A stretch of DNA of 64,000 nt from Prosopocoilus inquinatus (lineage: Eukaryota; Arthropoda; Insecta; Coleoptera; Lucanidae), in the NCBI GenBank assembly GCA_036172665.1, contig CM069880.1, positions 1,924,501 through 1,988,500 on the forward strand. The letters are read 5' to 3'. Below the pieces are notes generated by a model, which saw only the letters and a program-made list of their open reading frames with translations, had not been told where the DNA came from and did no database searches. Positions 11,546 to 24,499 of the stretch are shown here, in pieces (the first letter of the stretch is position 1; each line of letters begins with the position of its first letter). The translations under genes were made by a program, and so were the position numbers.

Positions 11546-13040
11546 ACGAAATTTTCGGACGCAGCAGCAGCTGGAAATAGTTTTAAACGAAACAACACAT
11601 ATTAGCGTTGTTCCTGTGATGTATCTAATCGATCCTTACTCATCTATCATGTTATTTGGCGTTTCGATGGACTCCAGTAACTTTGATGTGAGATACGAAG
11701 TTCTCGGACGCAGCTGAAGCTGGAAATAGTTTTAAACGAAACAACACGCATTAGCGTTGTTCCTGTGATGTATCTAATCGATCCTTACTCATCTATCATG
11801 TTATTTGGCGTTTCGATGGACTCCAGTAACTTTGATGTGAGATACGACGTTTTCGGACGCAGCAGAAGCTGGAAATAGTTTTGAAGGAAACAACACGCAT
11901 TAGCGATGTTCCTGTGATGTATCTAATCGATCCTTACTCATCTATCATGTTATTTTACGTTTGGATGGACTCCAGTAACTCTGATGTGAGATACAAAGTT
12001 TTTGGACGCAGCAGAAGCTGGAAATAGTTTTGAACGAAACGACACGTATTAGCGTTGTTCCTGTGATGTATCTAATCGATCCTTACTTAGCTACTATGTT
12101 ATTTGACGTTTCGATGGACTCCAGTAACTCTAATGTGAGATACGAAATTTTCGGACGCAGCAGCAGCTGGAAATAGTTTTAAACGAAACAACACATATTA
12201 GCGTTGTTCCTGTGATGTATCTAATCGATCCTTTCTCATCCATTATGTTATTTGACGTTTGGATGGACACCAGTAACTCTGATGTGAGATACGAAGTTCT
12301 CGGACGCAGCAGAAGCTGGAAATAGTTTTAAACGAAACAACACGCATTAGCGTTGTTCCTGTGATGTATCTAATCGATCCTTACTCATCTATCATGTTAT
12401 TTGGCGTTTCGATGGACTCCAGTAACTTTGATGTGAGATACGACGTTTTCGGACGCAGCAGAAGCTGGAAATAGTTTTAAACGAAACAACACGCATTAGC
12501 GATGTTCCTGTGATGTATCTAATCGATCCTTACTCATCTATCATGTTATTTTACGTTTGGATGGACTCCAGTAACTCTGATGTGAGATACGACGTTTTCG
12601 GACGCAGCAGAAGCTGGAAATAGTTTTAAACTAAACAACACGCATTAGCGATGTTCCTGTGATGTATCTAATCGATCCTTACTCATCTATCATGTTATTT
12701 TACGTTTGGATGGACTCCAGTAACTCTGATGTGAGATACGACGTTTTCGGACGCAGCAGAAGCTGGAAATAGTTTTAAACGAAACAACACGCATTAGCGA
12801 TGTTCCTGTGATGTATCTAATCGATCCTTACTCATGTATCATGTTATTTTACGTTTGGATGGACTCCAGTAACTCTGATGTGAGATACAAAGTTTTTGGA
12901 CGCAGCAGAAGCTGGAAATAGTTTTGAAGGAAACAACACGCATTAGCGTTGTTCCTGTGATGTATCTAAACGATCCTTATTTATCTAACATGTTATTTGA
13001 CGTTTCGATGGACTCCAGTAAGTCTGATGTGAGATACAAA
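11540..13040 (+). repeat. 10-monomer (1490-bp) higher-order repeat, copy 2
   Basis: This is the tandem second copy of the preceding unit. It begins inside a hybrid monomer at 11531-11550, where a b-type left part (AAGTCTGATGTGAGATAC) is joined to an e-type right part (GAAATTTTCGG). Copy 1 begins in a pure e monomer and copy 2 ends in a pure b monomer near 13040. That is the exact outcome expected if unequal exchange took place in the shared TGTGAGATAC. Confidence 0.88.
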
Positions 13041-13845
13041 GTTTTTGGACGCAGCAGGTGCTGGAAATAGTTTTAAACGAAACAACACGTATTAGCGTTG
13101 TTCCTGTACTGTATCTAATCGATCCTTACTTATCTATCATGTTATTTGACGTTTCGATGGACTCCAGTAACTCTGATGTGAGATACGACGTTTTCGGACG
13201 CAGCAGAAGCTGGAAATAGTTTTAAACGAAACAACACGTATTAGCGTTGTTCCTGTGATGTATCTAATCGATCCTTTCTCATCTATTATGTTATTTGACG
13301 TTTGGATGGAGACCAGTAACTCTGATGTGAGATACGAAGTTCTCGGACGCAGCAGAAGCTGGAAATAGTTTTAAACGAAACAACACGCATTAGCGTTGTT
13401 CCTGTGATGTATCTAATCGATCCTTACTCATCTATCATGTTATTTGGCGTTTCGATGGACTCCAGTAACTTTGATGTGAGATACGACGTTTTCGGACGCA
13501 GCAGAAGCTGGAAATAGTTTTAAACGAAACAACACGCATTAGCGATGTTCCTGTGATGTATCTAATCGATCCTTACTCATCTATCATGTTATTTTACGTT
13601 TGGATGGACTCCAGTAACTCTGATGTGAGATAGGACGTTTTCGGACGCAGCAGAAGCTGGAAATAGTTTTAAACGAAACAACACGCATTAGCGATGTTCC
13701 TGTGATGTATCTAATCGATCCTTACTCATCTATCATGTTATTTTACGTTTGGATGGACTCCAGTAACTCTGATGTGAGATACGAAGTTCTCGGACGCAGC
13801 TGAAGCTGGAAATAGTTTTAAACGAAACAACACGCATTAGCGTTG

Positions 13846-16080
13846 TTCCTGTGATGTATCTAATCGATCCTTACTCATCTATCATGTTATTTGGCGTTTC
13901 GATGGACTCCAGTAACTTTGATGTGAGATACGAAGTTCTCGGACGCAGCTGAAGCTGGAAATAGTTTTAAACGAAACAACACGTATTAGCGTTGTTCCTG
14001 TGATGTATCTAATCGATCCTTACTTAGCTACTATGTTATTTGACGTTTCGATGGACTCCAGTAACTCTAATGTGAGATACGAAATTTTCGGACGCAGCAG
14101 AAGCTGGAAATAGTTTTAAACGAAACAACACATATTAGCGTTGTTACTGTGCTGTATCTAATCGATCCTTACTTATCTATCATGTTATTTGTCGTTTCGA
14201 TGGACTCCAGTAACTCTGATGTGAGATACGACGTTTTCGGACGCAGCAGAAGCTGGAATTAGTTTTAAACGAAACAACACCTATTAGCGTTGTTCCTCTG
14301 ATGTATCTAATCGATCCTTACTCATCTATCATGTTATTTGGCGTTTCGATGGACTCCAGTAACTCTGATGTGAGATACAAAGTTCTCGGACGCAGCAGAA
14401 GCTGGAAATAGTTTTGAACCAAACAACACGTATTAGCGTTGTTCCTGTGATGTATCTAAACGATCCTTATTTATCTAACATGTTATTTGACGTTTGGATG
14501 GACTCCAGTATGTCTGATGTGAGATACAAAGTTTTTGGACGCAGCAGGAGCTGGAAATAGTTTTAAACGAAACAACACGTATTAGCGTTGTTCCTGTGCT
14601 GTATCTAATCGATCCTTACTTATCTATCATGTTATTTGACGTTTCGATGGACTCCAGTAACTCTGATGTGAGATACGACGTTTTCGGACGCAGCAGAAGC
14701 TGGAAATAGTTTTAAACGAAACAACACGCATTAGCGATGTTCCTGTGATGTATCTAATCGATCCTTACTCATCTATCATGTTATTTTACGTTTGGATGGA
14801 CTCCAGTAACTCTGATGTGAGATACGAAGTTCTCGGACGCAGCTGAAGCTGGAAATAGTTTTAAACGAAACAACACGCATTAGCGTTGTTCCTGTGATGT
14901 ATCTAATCGATCCTTACTCATCTATCATGTTATTTGGCGTTACGATGGACTCCAGTAACTTTGATGTGAGATACGACGTTTTCGGACGCAGCAGAAGCTG
15001 GAAATAGTTTTGAAGGAAACAACACGCATTAGCGATGTTCCTGTGATGTATCTAATCGATCCTTACTCATCTATCATGTTATTTGGCGTTTCGATGGACT
15101 CCAGTAACTTTGATGTGAGATACGAAGTTCTCGGACGCAGCTGAAGCTGGAAATAGTTTTTAACGAAACAACACGTATTAGCGTTGTTCCTGTGATGTAT
15201 CTAATCGATCCTTTCTCATCTATTATGTTATTTGACGTTTGGATGGACACCAGTAACTCTGATGTGAGATACGAAGTTCTCGGACGCAGCAGAAGCTGGA
15301 AATAGTTTTAAACGAAACAACACGCATTAGCGTTGTTCCTGTGATGTATCTAATCGATCCTTACTCATCTATCATGTTATTTGGCGTTTCGATGGACTCC
15401 AGTAACTTTGATGTGAGATACGACGCTTTCGGACGCAGCAGAAGCTGGAAATAGTTTTAAACGAAACAACACGCATTAGCGATGTTCCTGTGATGCATCT
15501 AATCGATCCTTACTCATCTATCATGTTATTTTACGTTTGGATGGACTCCAGCAACTCTGATGTGAGATACGACGTTTTCGGACGCAGCAGAAGCTGGAAA
15601 TAGTTTTGAACCAAACAACACGTATTAGCGTTGTTCCTGTGATGTATCTAAACGATCCTTATTTATCTAACATGTTATTTGACGTTTGGATGGACTCCAG
15701 TAAGTCTGATGTGAGATACAAAGTTTTTGGACGCAGCAGGAGCTGGAAATAGTTTTAAACGAAACAACACGTATTAGCGTTGTTCCTGTGCTGTATCTAA
15801 TCGATCCTTACTTATCTATCATGTTATTTGACGTTTCGATGGACTCCAGTAACTCTGATGTGAGATACGACGTTTTCGGACGCAGCAGAAGCTGGAAATA
15901 GTTTTAAACGAAACAACACGTATTAGCGTTGTTCATGTGATGTATCTAATCGATCCTTTCTCATCTATTATGTTATTTGACGTTTGGATGGACACCAGTA
16001 ACTCTGATGTGAGATACGAAGTTCTCGGACGCAGCAGAAGCTGGAAATAGTTTTAAACGAAACAACACGCATTAGCGTTG
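13846..16080 (+). repeat. Segment duplicated 44 monomers apart, copy 2
   Basis: This is the second copy of the segment at about 7290-9524. It has its own base changes, for example TTACTGTGCTG near 14144, AGTATGTCTG near 14510 and GTTCATGTG near 15934. It ends essentially at the B/C inversion junction, whereas copy 1 continues as ordinary plus-strand satellite beyond 9524. The junction therefore cut into an existing higher-order context. Confidence 0.8.
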
Positions 16081-16127
16081 TTAGCGTGATTAGATACATC
16101 ACAGGAACAACGCTAATACGTGTTGTT
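16061..16127. other. Inversion junction B/C (plus to minus, converging) with 5-bp filler
   Basis: Plus-orientation satellite ends at GCGTTGTT (16082) and minus-orientation satellite resumes at GATTAGATAC (16088). Between them is AGCGT, which repeats part of the adjacent TTAGCG. The flanking dyads 16061-16082 and 16106-16127 are inverted copies (21 of 22 bases) with a 23-bp spacer, and the inverted arms extend outward as the two blocks themselves. The short templated filler suggests end joining or template switching, not transposition. A mis-assembly is the main alternative. Confidence 0.92.
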
Positions 16128-16293
16128 TCGTTCAAAATTATTTCCAGCTTCTGCTGCGTACGAGAACTTTGTTTCTCACATCAGAGTTACTGGAGTCCGT
16201 CCAAACGTCAAATAACATGATAGATGAGTAAGGATCGATTAGATACATCACAGGAACAACGCTAATATGTGTTGTTTCGTTTAAAACTATTTC

Positions 16294-16451
16294 CAGCTGC
16301 TGCTGCGTCCGAAAATTTCGTATCTCACATTAGAGTTACTGGAGTCCATCGAAACGTCAAATAACATAGTAGCTATGATAGATGAGTAAGGATCGATTAG
16401 ATACATCACAGGAACAACGCTAATACGTGTTGTTTCGTTCAAAACTATTTC
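16294..16451 (-). repeat. 158-bp monomer (9 bp extra), first copy
   Basis: Landmarks at 16293 and 16451 are 158 bp apart. The left part ATAGTAGCT is typical of e-type units and is followed by ATGATAGATGAGTAAGG of another type, so the variable spacer is partly duplicated. The same private structure occurs at 22859-23016, which proves that the two regions share descent. Confidence 0.92.
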
Positions 16452-16603
16452 CAGCTTCTGCTGCGTCCGAGAACTTTGTTTCTCACATCAGAGTTACTGG
16501 AGTCCGTCCAAACGTCAAATAACATGATAGATGAGTAAGGATCGATTAGATACATCACAGGAACAACGCTAATACGTGTTGTTTCGTTCAAAACTATTTC
16601 CAG

Positions 16604-18838
16604 CTTCTGCTGCGTCCAAAAACTTTGTATCTCACATCAGAGTTACTGGAGTCCATCCAAACGTAAAATAACATGATAGATGAGTAAGGATCGATTAGAT
16701 ACATCACAGGAACAACGCTAATATGTGTTGTTTCGTTTAAAACTATTTCCAGCTGCTGCTGCGTCCGAAAATTTCGTATCTCACATTAGAGATACTGGAG
16801 TTCATCGAAACGTCAAATAACATAGTAGCTAAGTAAGGATCGATTAGATACATCACAGGAACAACGCTAGTACGTGTTGTTTCGTTCAAAACTATTTCCA
16901 GCTTCTGCTGCGTCCAAAAACTTTGTATCTCACATCAGAGTTACTGGAGTCCATCCAAACGTAAAATAACATGATAGATGAGTAAGGATCGATTAGATAC
17001 ATCACAGGAACATCGCTATTGCGTGTTGTTTCGTTTAAAACTATTTCCAGCTTCTGCTGCGTCCGAAAACGTCGTATCTCACATCAGAGTTACTGGAGTC
17101 CGTCCAAACGTCAAATAACATGACAGATAAGTAAGTATCGATTAGATACATCACAGGAACAACGCTAATATGTGTTGTTTCGTTTAAAACTATTTCCAGC
17201 TGCTGCTGCGTCCGAAAATTTCGTATCTCACATTAGAGATACTGGAGTCCATCGAAACGTCAAATAACATATTAGCTAAGTAAGGATCGATTAGATACAG
17301 CACAGGAACAACGCTAATACGTGTTGTTGCGCTTAAAACTATTTCCAGCTTCTGCTGCGTCCGAGAACTTTGTTTCTCACATCAGAGTTACTGGAGTCCA
17401 TCGAAACGCCAAATAACATGATAGATGAGTAAGGATTGATTAGATACATCACAGGAACAACGCTAATGCGTGTTGTTTCCTTTAAAACTATTTCTAGCTT
17501 CAGCTGCGTCCGAGAACTTCGTATCTCACATCAAAGTTACTGGAGTCCATCGAAACGCCAAATAACATAGTAGATAAGTAAGGATCGATCAGATACATCA
17601 CAGGAACAACGTTAATACGCGTTGTTTCGTTCAAAACTATTTCCAGCTTCTGCTGCGTCCGAAAAAGTCGTATCTCACATCAGAGTTACTGGAGTCCGTC
17701 CAAACGTCAAATAACATGACAGATAAGTAAGTATCGATTAGATACAGCACAGGAACAACGCTAATACGTGTTGTTTCGTTTAAAACTATTTCCAGCTCCT
17801 GCTGCGTCCAAAAACTTTGTATCTCACATCAGACTTACTGGAGTCCATCCAAACGTCAAATAACATGTTAGATAAGTAAGGATCGTTTAGATACATCACA
17901 GGAACAACGCTAATGCGTGTTGTTTCCTTTAAAACTGTTTCCAGCTTCTGCTGCGTCCGAGAACTTCGTATCTCACATCAGGGTTACTGGAGTCCATCCA
18001 GACGTCAAATAACATGATAGATAAGTAAGGATAGATTAGATACAGCACAGGAACAACGCCAATGCGTGTTGTTTCGTTTAAAACTATTTCCAGCTTCCGC
18101 TGCGTCCGAAAATTTCGTATCTCACAACAGAGTTACTGGAGTCCGTCCAAACGTCAAATAACATGATAGATGAGTAAGGATCGATTAGATACATCACAGG
18201 AACAACGCTAATACGTGTTGTTTCGTTCAAAACTATTTCCAGCTTCTGCTGCGTCCGAGAACTTTGTTTCTCACATCAGAGTTACTGGAGTCCATCGAAA
18301 CGCCAAATAACATGATAGATGAGTAAGGATTGATTAGATACATCACAGGAACAACGCTAATGCGTGTTGTTTCCTTTAAAACTATTTCTAGCTTCAGCTG
18401 CGTCCGAGAACTTCGTATCTCACATCAAAGTTACTGGAGTCCATCGAAACGCCAAATAACATGTTAGATAAGTAAGGAACGTTTAGATACATCACAGGAA
18501 CAACGCTAATACGTGTTGTTTCGTTCAAAACTATTTCCAGCTTCTGCCGCGTCCGAGAACTTTGTATCTCACATCAGCGTTACTGGAGTCCATCGAAACG
18601 CCAAATAACATGATAGATGAGTAAGGATAGATTAGATACATCACAGGAACAACGCTAATGCGTGTTGTTTCGTTTAAAACTATTTCCAGCTTCTGCTGCG
18701 TCCGAGAACTTCGTATCTCACATCAGGGTTACTGGAGTCCATCCAAACGTCAAATAACATGATATATAAGTAAGGATCGATTAGATACATCACAGGAACA
18801 ACGCTAATGCGTGTTGTTTCGTTCAAAACTATTTCCAG
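16604..18838 (-). repeat. 15-monomer (2235-bp) higher-order repeat, copy 1
   Basis: The unit is followed immediately by a second copy at an offset of 2235 bp, exactly 15 monomers. CGTTAATACGCG is at 17611 and 19846 and GCTAGTACG near 16868 and 19103. TTGCGCTTAAAAC, TGCCGCGTCC and the AGACGTC unit also recur in the same order. I see only about ten single-base differences over the 2.2 kb, for example ATCGATCAG versus ATCGATTAG and TTTCCTTT versus TTTCATTT. The limits are set by where similarity to the next copy ends. Confidence 0.9.
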
Positions 18839-21073
18839 CTTCTGCTGCGTCCGAAAACTTTGTATCTCACATCAGAGTTACTGGAGTTCATCCAAACGTA
18901 AAATAACATGATAGATGAGTAAGGATCGATTAGATACATCACAGGAACAACGCTAATATGTGTTGTTTCGTTTAAAACTATTTCCAGCTGCTGCTGCGTC
19001 CGAAAATTTCGTATCTCACATTAGAGATACTGGAGTCCATCGAAACGTCAAATAACATAGTAGCTAAGTAAGGATCGATTAGATACATCACAGGAACAAC
19101 GCTAGTACGTGTTGTTTCGTTCAAAACTATTTCCAGCTTCTGCTGCGTCCAAAAACTTTGTATCTCACATCAGAGTTACTGGAGTCCATCCAAACGTAAA
19201 ATAACATGATAGATGAGTAAGGATCGATTAGATACATCACAGGAACATCGCTATTGCGTGTTGTTTCGTTTAAAACTATTTCCAGCTTCTGCTGCGTCCG
19301 AAAACGTCGTATCTCACATCAGAGTTACTGGAGTCCGTCCAAACGTCAAGTAACATGACAGATAAGTAAGTATCGATTAGATACATCACAGGAACAACGC
19401 TAATATGTGTTGTTTCGTTTAAAACTATTTCCAGCTGCTGCTGCGTCCGAAAATTTCGTATCTCACATTAGAGATACTGGAGTCCATCGAAACGTCAAAT
19501 AACATATTAGCTAAGTAAGGATCGATTAGATACAGCACAGGAACAACGCTAATACGTGTTGTTGCGCTTAAAACTATTTCCAGCTTCTGCTGCGTCCGAG
19601 AACTTTGTTTCTCACATCAGAGTTACTGGAGTCCATCGAAACGCCAAATAACATGATAGATGAGTAAGGATTGATTAGATACATCACAGGAACAACGCTA
19701 ATGCGTGTTGTTTCCTTTAAAACTATTTCTAGCTTCAGCTGCGTCCGAGAACTTCGTATCTCACATCAAAGTTACTGGAGTCCATCGAAACGCCAAATAA
19801 CATAGTAGATAAGTAAGGATCGATTAGATACATCACAGGAACAACGTTAATACGCGTTGTTTCGTTCAAAACTATTTCCAGCTTCTGCTGCGTCCGAAAA
19901 AGTCGTATCTCACATCAGAGTTACTGGAGTCCATCGAAACGTCAAATAACATGACAGATAAGTAAGGATCGATTAGATACAGCACAGGAACAACGCTAAT
20001 ACGTGTTGTTTCGTTTAAAACTATTTCCAGCTCCTGCTGCGTCCAAAAACTTTGTATCTCACATCAGACTTACTGGAGTCCATCCAAACGTCAAATAACA
20101 TGTTAGATAAGTAAGGATCGTTTAGATACATCACAGGAACAACGCTAATGCGTGTTGTTTCATTTAAAACTGTTTCCAGCTTCTGCTGCGTCCGAGAACT
20201 TCGTATCTCACATCAGGGTTACTGGAGTCCATCCAGACGTCAAATAACATGATAGATAAGTAAGGATAGATTAGATACAGCACAGGAACAACGCCAATGC
20301 GTGTTGTTTCGTTTAAAACTATTTCCAGCTTCCGCTGCGTCCGAAGATTTCGTATCTCACAACAGAGTTACTGGAGTCCGTCCAAACGTCAAATAACATG
20401 ATAGATGAGTAAGGATCGATTAGATACATCACAGGAACAACGCTAATACGTGTTGTTTCGTTCAAAACTATTTCCAGCTTCTGCTGCGTCCGAGAACTTT
20501 GTTTCTCACATCAGAGTTACTGGAGTCCATCGAAACGCCAAATAACATGATAGATGAGTAAGGATTGATTAGATACATCACAGGAACAACGCTAATGCGT
20601 GTTGTTTCCTTTAAAACTATTTCTAGCTTCAGCTGCGTCCGAGAACTTCGTATCTCACATCAAAGTTACTGGAGTCCATCGAAACGCCAAATAACATGTT
20701 AGATAAGTAAGGAACGTTTAGATACATCACAGGAACAACGCTAATACGTGTTGTTTCGTTCAAAACTATTTCCAGCTTCTGCCGCGTCCGAGAACTTTGT
20801 ATCTCACATCAGCGTTACTGGAGTCCATCGAAACGCCAAATAACATGATAGATGAGTAAGGATAGATTAGATACATCACAGGAACAACGCTAATGCGTGT
20901 TGTTTCGTTTAAAACTATTTCCAGCTTCTGCTGCGTCCGAGAACTTCGTATCTCACATCAGGGTTACTGGAGTCCATCCAAACGTCAAATAACATGATAT
21001 ATAAGTAAGGATCGATTAGATACATCACAGGAACAACGCTAGTGCGTGTTGTTTCGTTCAAAACTATTTCCAG
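18839..21073 (-). repeat. 15-monomer (2235-bp) higher-order repeat, copy 2
   Basis: This is the tandem second copy. Similarity to the start of a third copy fades near 21120, where CCATCGAAATGCC replaces CATCCAAACG. Parts of the same unit return at about 21.8-22.5 kb, 23.2-24.3 kb and 28.8-30.2 kb, with CGTTAATACGCG or its relative at 22230, 24176 and 29085. All those spacings are whole monomers once the known small indels are allowed for. The unit is therefore the ancestral higher-order pattern of block C, later shuffled. Confidence 0.9.
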
Positions 21074-22652
21074 CTTCTGCTGCGTCCGAAAACTTTGTAT
21101 CTCACATCAGAGTTACTGGAGTCCATCGAAATGCCAAATAACATGATAGATGAGTAAGGATCGATTAGATACATCACAGGAACAACGCTAATGCGTGTTG
21201 TTTCGTTTAAAACTATTTCCAGCTTCTGCTGCGTCCGAGAACTTCGTATCTCACATCAGGGTTACTGGAGTCCATCCAAACGTCAAATCACATGATATAT
21301 AAGTAAGGATCGATTAGATACATCACAGGAACAACGCTAATGCGTGTTGTTTCGTTCAAAACTATTTCCAGCTTCTGCTGCGTCCGAAAACTTTGTATCT
21401 CACATCAGAGTTACTGGAGTCCATCCAAACGTAAAATAACATGATAGATGAGTAAGGATCGATTAGATACATCACAGGAACATCGCTATTGCGTGTTGTT
21501 TCGTTTAAAACTATTTCTAGTTTCAGCTGCGTCCGAGAACATCGTATCTCACATCAAAGTTACTGGAGTCCATCGAAACGCCAAATAACATGATAGATGA
21601 GTAAGGATCGATTAGATACATCACATCATAAACGCTAATGCGTGTTGTTTCGTTTAAAACTGTTTCCAGCTTCAGCTGCGTCCGAGAACTTTGTATCTCA
21701 CATCAGAGTTACTGGAGTCCATCGAAACGTCAAATAACATGATAGATAAGTAAGGATCGATTAGATACATCACAGGAACAACGCTAATGCGTGTTGTTTC
21801 GTTTAAAACTATTTCCAGCTGCTGCTGCGTCCGAAAATTTCGTATCTCACATTAGAGATACTGGAGTCCATCGAAACGTCAAATAACATATTAGCTAAGT
21901 AAGGATCGATTAGATACAGCACAGGAACAACGCTAATACGTGTTGTTGCGCTTAAAACTATTTCCAGCTTCTGCTGCGTCCGAGAACTTTGTTTCTCACA
22001 TCAGAGTTACTGGAGTCCATCGAAACGCCAAATAACATGATAGATGAGTAAGGATTGATTAGATACATCACAGGAACAACGCTAATGCGTGTTGTTTCCT
22101 TTAAAACTATTTCTAGCTTCAGCTGCGTCCGAGAACTTCGTATCTCACATCAAAGTTACTGGAGTCCATCGAAACGCCAAATAACATAGTAGATAAGTAA
22201 GGATCGATTAGATACATCACAGGAACAACGTTAATACGCGTTGTTTCGTTCAAAACTATTTCCAGCTTCTGCTGCGTCCGAAAAAGTCGTATCTCACATC
22301 AGAGTTACTGGAGTCTATCGGAACGTCAAATAACATGACAGATAAGTAAGGATCGATTAGATACAGCACAGGAACAACGCTAATACGTGTTGTTTCGTTT
22401 AAAACTATTTCCAGCTCCTGCTGCGTCCAAAAACTTTGTATCTCACATCAGACTTACTGGAGTCCATCCAAACGTCAAATAACATGTTAGATAAGTAAGG
22501 ATCGTTTAGATACATCACAGGAACAACGCTAATACCTGTTGTTTCGTTCAAAACTATTTCCAGCTTCTGCTGCGTCCGAGAACTTTGTATCTCACATCAG
22601 AGTTACTGGAGTCCGTCCAAACGTCAAATAACATGATAGATGAGTAAGGATC

Positions 22653-24255
22653 GATTAGATACATCACAGGAACAACGCTAATACGTGTTGTTTCGTTCAA
22701 AATTATTTCCAGCTTCTGCTGCGTACGAGAACTTTGTTTCTCACATCAGAGTTACTGGAGTCCGTCCAAACGTCAAATAACATGATAGATGAGTAAGGAT
22801 CGATTAGATACATCACAGGAACAACGCTAATATGTGTTGTTTCGTTTAAAACTATTTCCAGCTGCTGCTGCGTCCGAAAAGTTCGTATCTCACATTAGAG
22901 TTACTGGAGTCCATCGAAACGTCAAATAACATAGTAGCTATGATAGATGAGTAAGGATCGATTAGATACATCACAGGAACAACGCTAATACGTGTTGTTT
23001 CGTTCAAAACTATTTCCAGCTTCTGCTGCGTCCGAGAACTTTGTTTCTCACATCAGAGTTACTGGAGTCCGTCCAAACGTCAAATAACATGATAGATGAG
23101 TAAGGATCGATTAGATACATCACAGGAACAACGCTAATACGTGTTGTTTCGTTCAAAACTATTTCCAGCTTCTGCTGCGTCCAAAAACTTTGTATCTCAC
23201 ATCAGAGTTACTGGAGTCCATCCAAACGTAAAATAACATGATAGATGAGTAAGGATCGATTAGATACATCACAGGAACAACGCTAATATGTGTTGTTTCG
23301 TTTAAAACTATTTCCAGCTGCTGCTGCGTCCGAAAATTTCGTATCTCACATTAGAGATACTGGAGTCCATCGAAACGTCAAATAACATAGTAGCTAAGTA
23401 AGGATCGATTAGATACATCACAGGAACAACGCTAATACGTGTTGTTTCGTTCAAAACTATTTCCAGCTTCTGCTGCGTCCAAAAACTTTGTATCTCACAT
23501 CAGAGTTACTGGAGTCCATCCAAACGTAAAATAACATGATAGATGAGTAAGGATCGATTAGATACATCACAGGAACATCGCTATTGCGTGTTGTTTCGTT
23601 TAAAACTATTTCCAGCTTCTGCTGCGTCCGAAAACGTCGTATCTCACATCAGAGTTACTGGAGTCCGTCCAAACGTCAAATAACATGACAGATAAGTAAG
23701 TATCGATTAGATACATCACAGGAACAACGCTAATATGTGTTGTTTCGTTTAAAACTATTTCCAGCTGCTGCTGCGTCCGAAAATTTCGTATCTCACATTA
23801 GAGATACTGGAGTCCATCGAAACGTCAAATAACATATTAGCTAAGTAAGGATCGATTAGATACAGCACAGGAACAACGCTAATACGTGTTGTTGCGCTTA
23901 AAACTATTTCCAGCTTCTGCTGCGTCCGAGAACTTTGTTTCTCACATCAGAGTTACTGGAGTCCATCGAAACGCCAAATAACATGATAGATGAGTAAGGA
24001 TTGATTAGATACATCACAGGAACAACGCTAATGCGTGTTGTTTCCTTTAAAACTATTTCTAGCTTCAGCTGCGTCCGAGAACTTCGTATCTCACATCAAA
24101 GTTACTGGAGTCCATCGAAACGCCAAATAACATAGTAGATAAGTAAGGATCGATTAGATACATCACAGGAACAACGCTAATACGCGTTGTTTCGTTCAAA
24201 ACTATTTCCAGCTTCTGCTGCGTCCGAAAAAGTCGTATCTCACATCAGAGTTACT
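22653..24255 (-). repeat. Duplicate of the first 1.6 kb of block C
   Basis: The stretch repeats 16088 to about 17690 at an offset of 6565 bp, which is 44 x 149 plus the 9-bp insertion. Shared private marks are AAAATTATTTCC, GCGTACGAG and the 158-bp monomer. Similarity ends near 24255, where CCATCGAAACG replaces CCGTCCAAACG. The copy continues leftward as normal minus-strand satellite, so it keeps the sequence that the B/C junction removed from the 16088 end. Confidence 0.88.
22859..23016 (-). repeat. 158-bp monomer (9 bp extra), second copy
   Basis: The hybrid ATAGTAGCT plus ATGATAGATGAGTAAGG arrangement is the same as at 16294-16451. One unusual indel seen at exactly 44 units distance is best explained by segment duplication, not by two independent events. 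Confidence 0.92.
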
Positions 24256-24499
24256 GGAGTCCATCGAAACGTCAAATAACATGACAGATAAGTAAGGATC
24301 GATTAGATACAGCACAGGAACAACGCTAATACGTGTTGTTTCGTTTAAAACTATTTCCAGCTTCTGCTGCGTCCGAGAACTTCGTATCTCACATCAGGGT
24401 TACTGGAGTCCATCAAAACGTCAAATAACATGATATATAAGTAAGGATCGATTAGATACATCACAGGAACAACGCTAATGCGTGTTGTTTCGTTCAAAA

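Larger units (their letters stand above)
617..16082 (+). repeat. 149-bp satellite, block B (plus orientation, about 104 monomers)
   Basis: This is a continuous tandem array of plus-oriented monomers. The landmark GAAATAG starts at 628, 777, 926, 1075 and 1224, then at 1293 after one truncated unit, and from 1293 to 16044 the distance is exactly 99 x 149 bp, so net indel change is zero over 14.7 kb. Monomers differ by linked substitutions: ACTTAGCTACTATG with CTCTAATG and GAAATTTTC (type e), CATATT (type f), CTAAACGAT with AACATG and AAGTCTG (type b), and TTATTTTACG (type d). Subfamily order repeats at 8, 10, 33 and 44 monomers. Nothing except satellite is visible; open frames of about 60 codons here are one-monomer frames. 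Confidence 0.98.

Noticed and set aside
16083..16105. Mobile-element-mediated inversion at the B/C junction
   Set aside because: The spacer is 23 bp of satellite-derived sequence with a 5-bp templated filler, so there is no room for an element or its ends.
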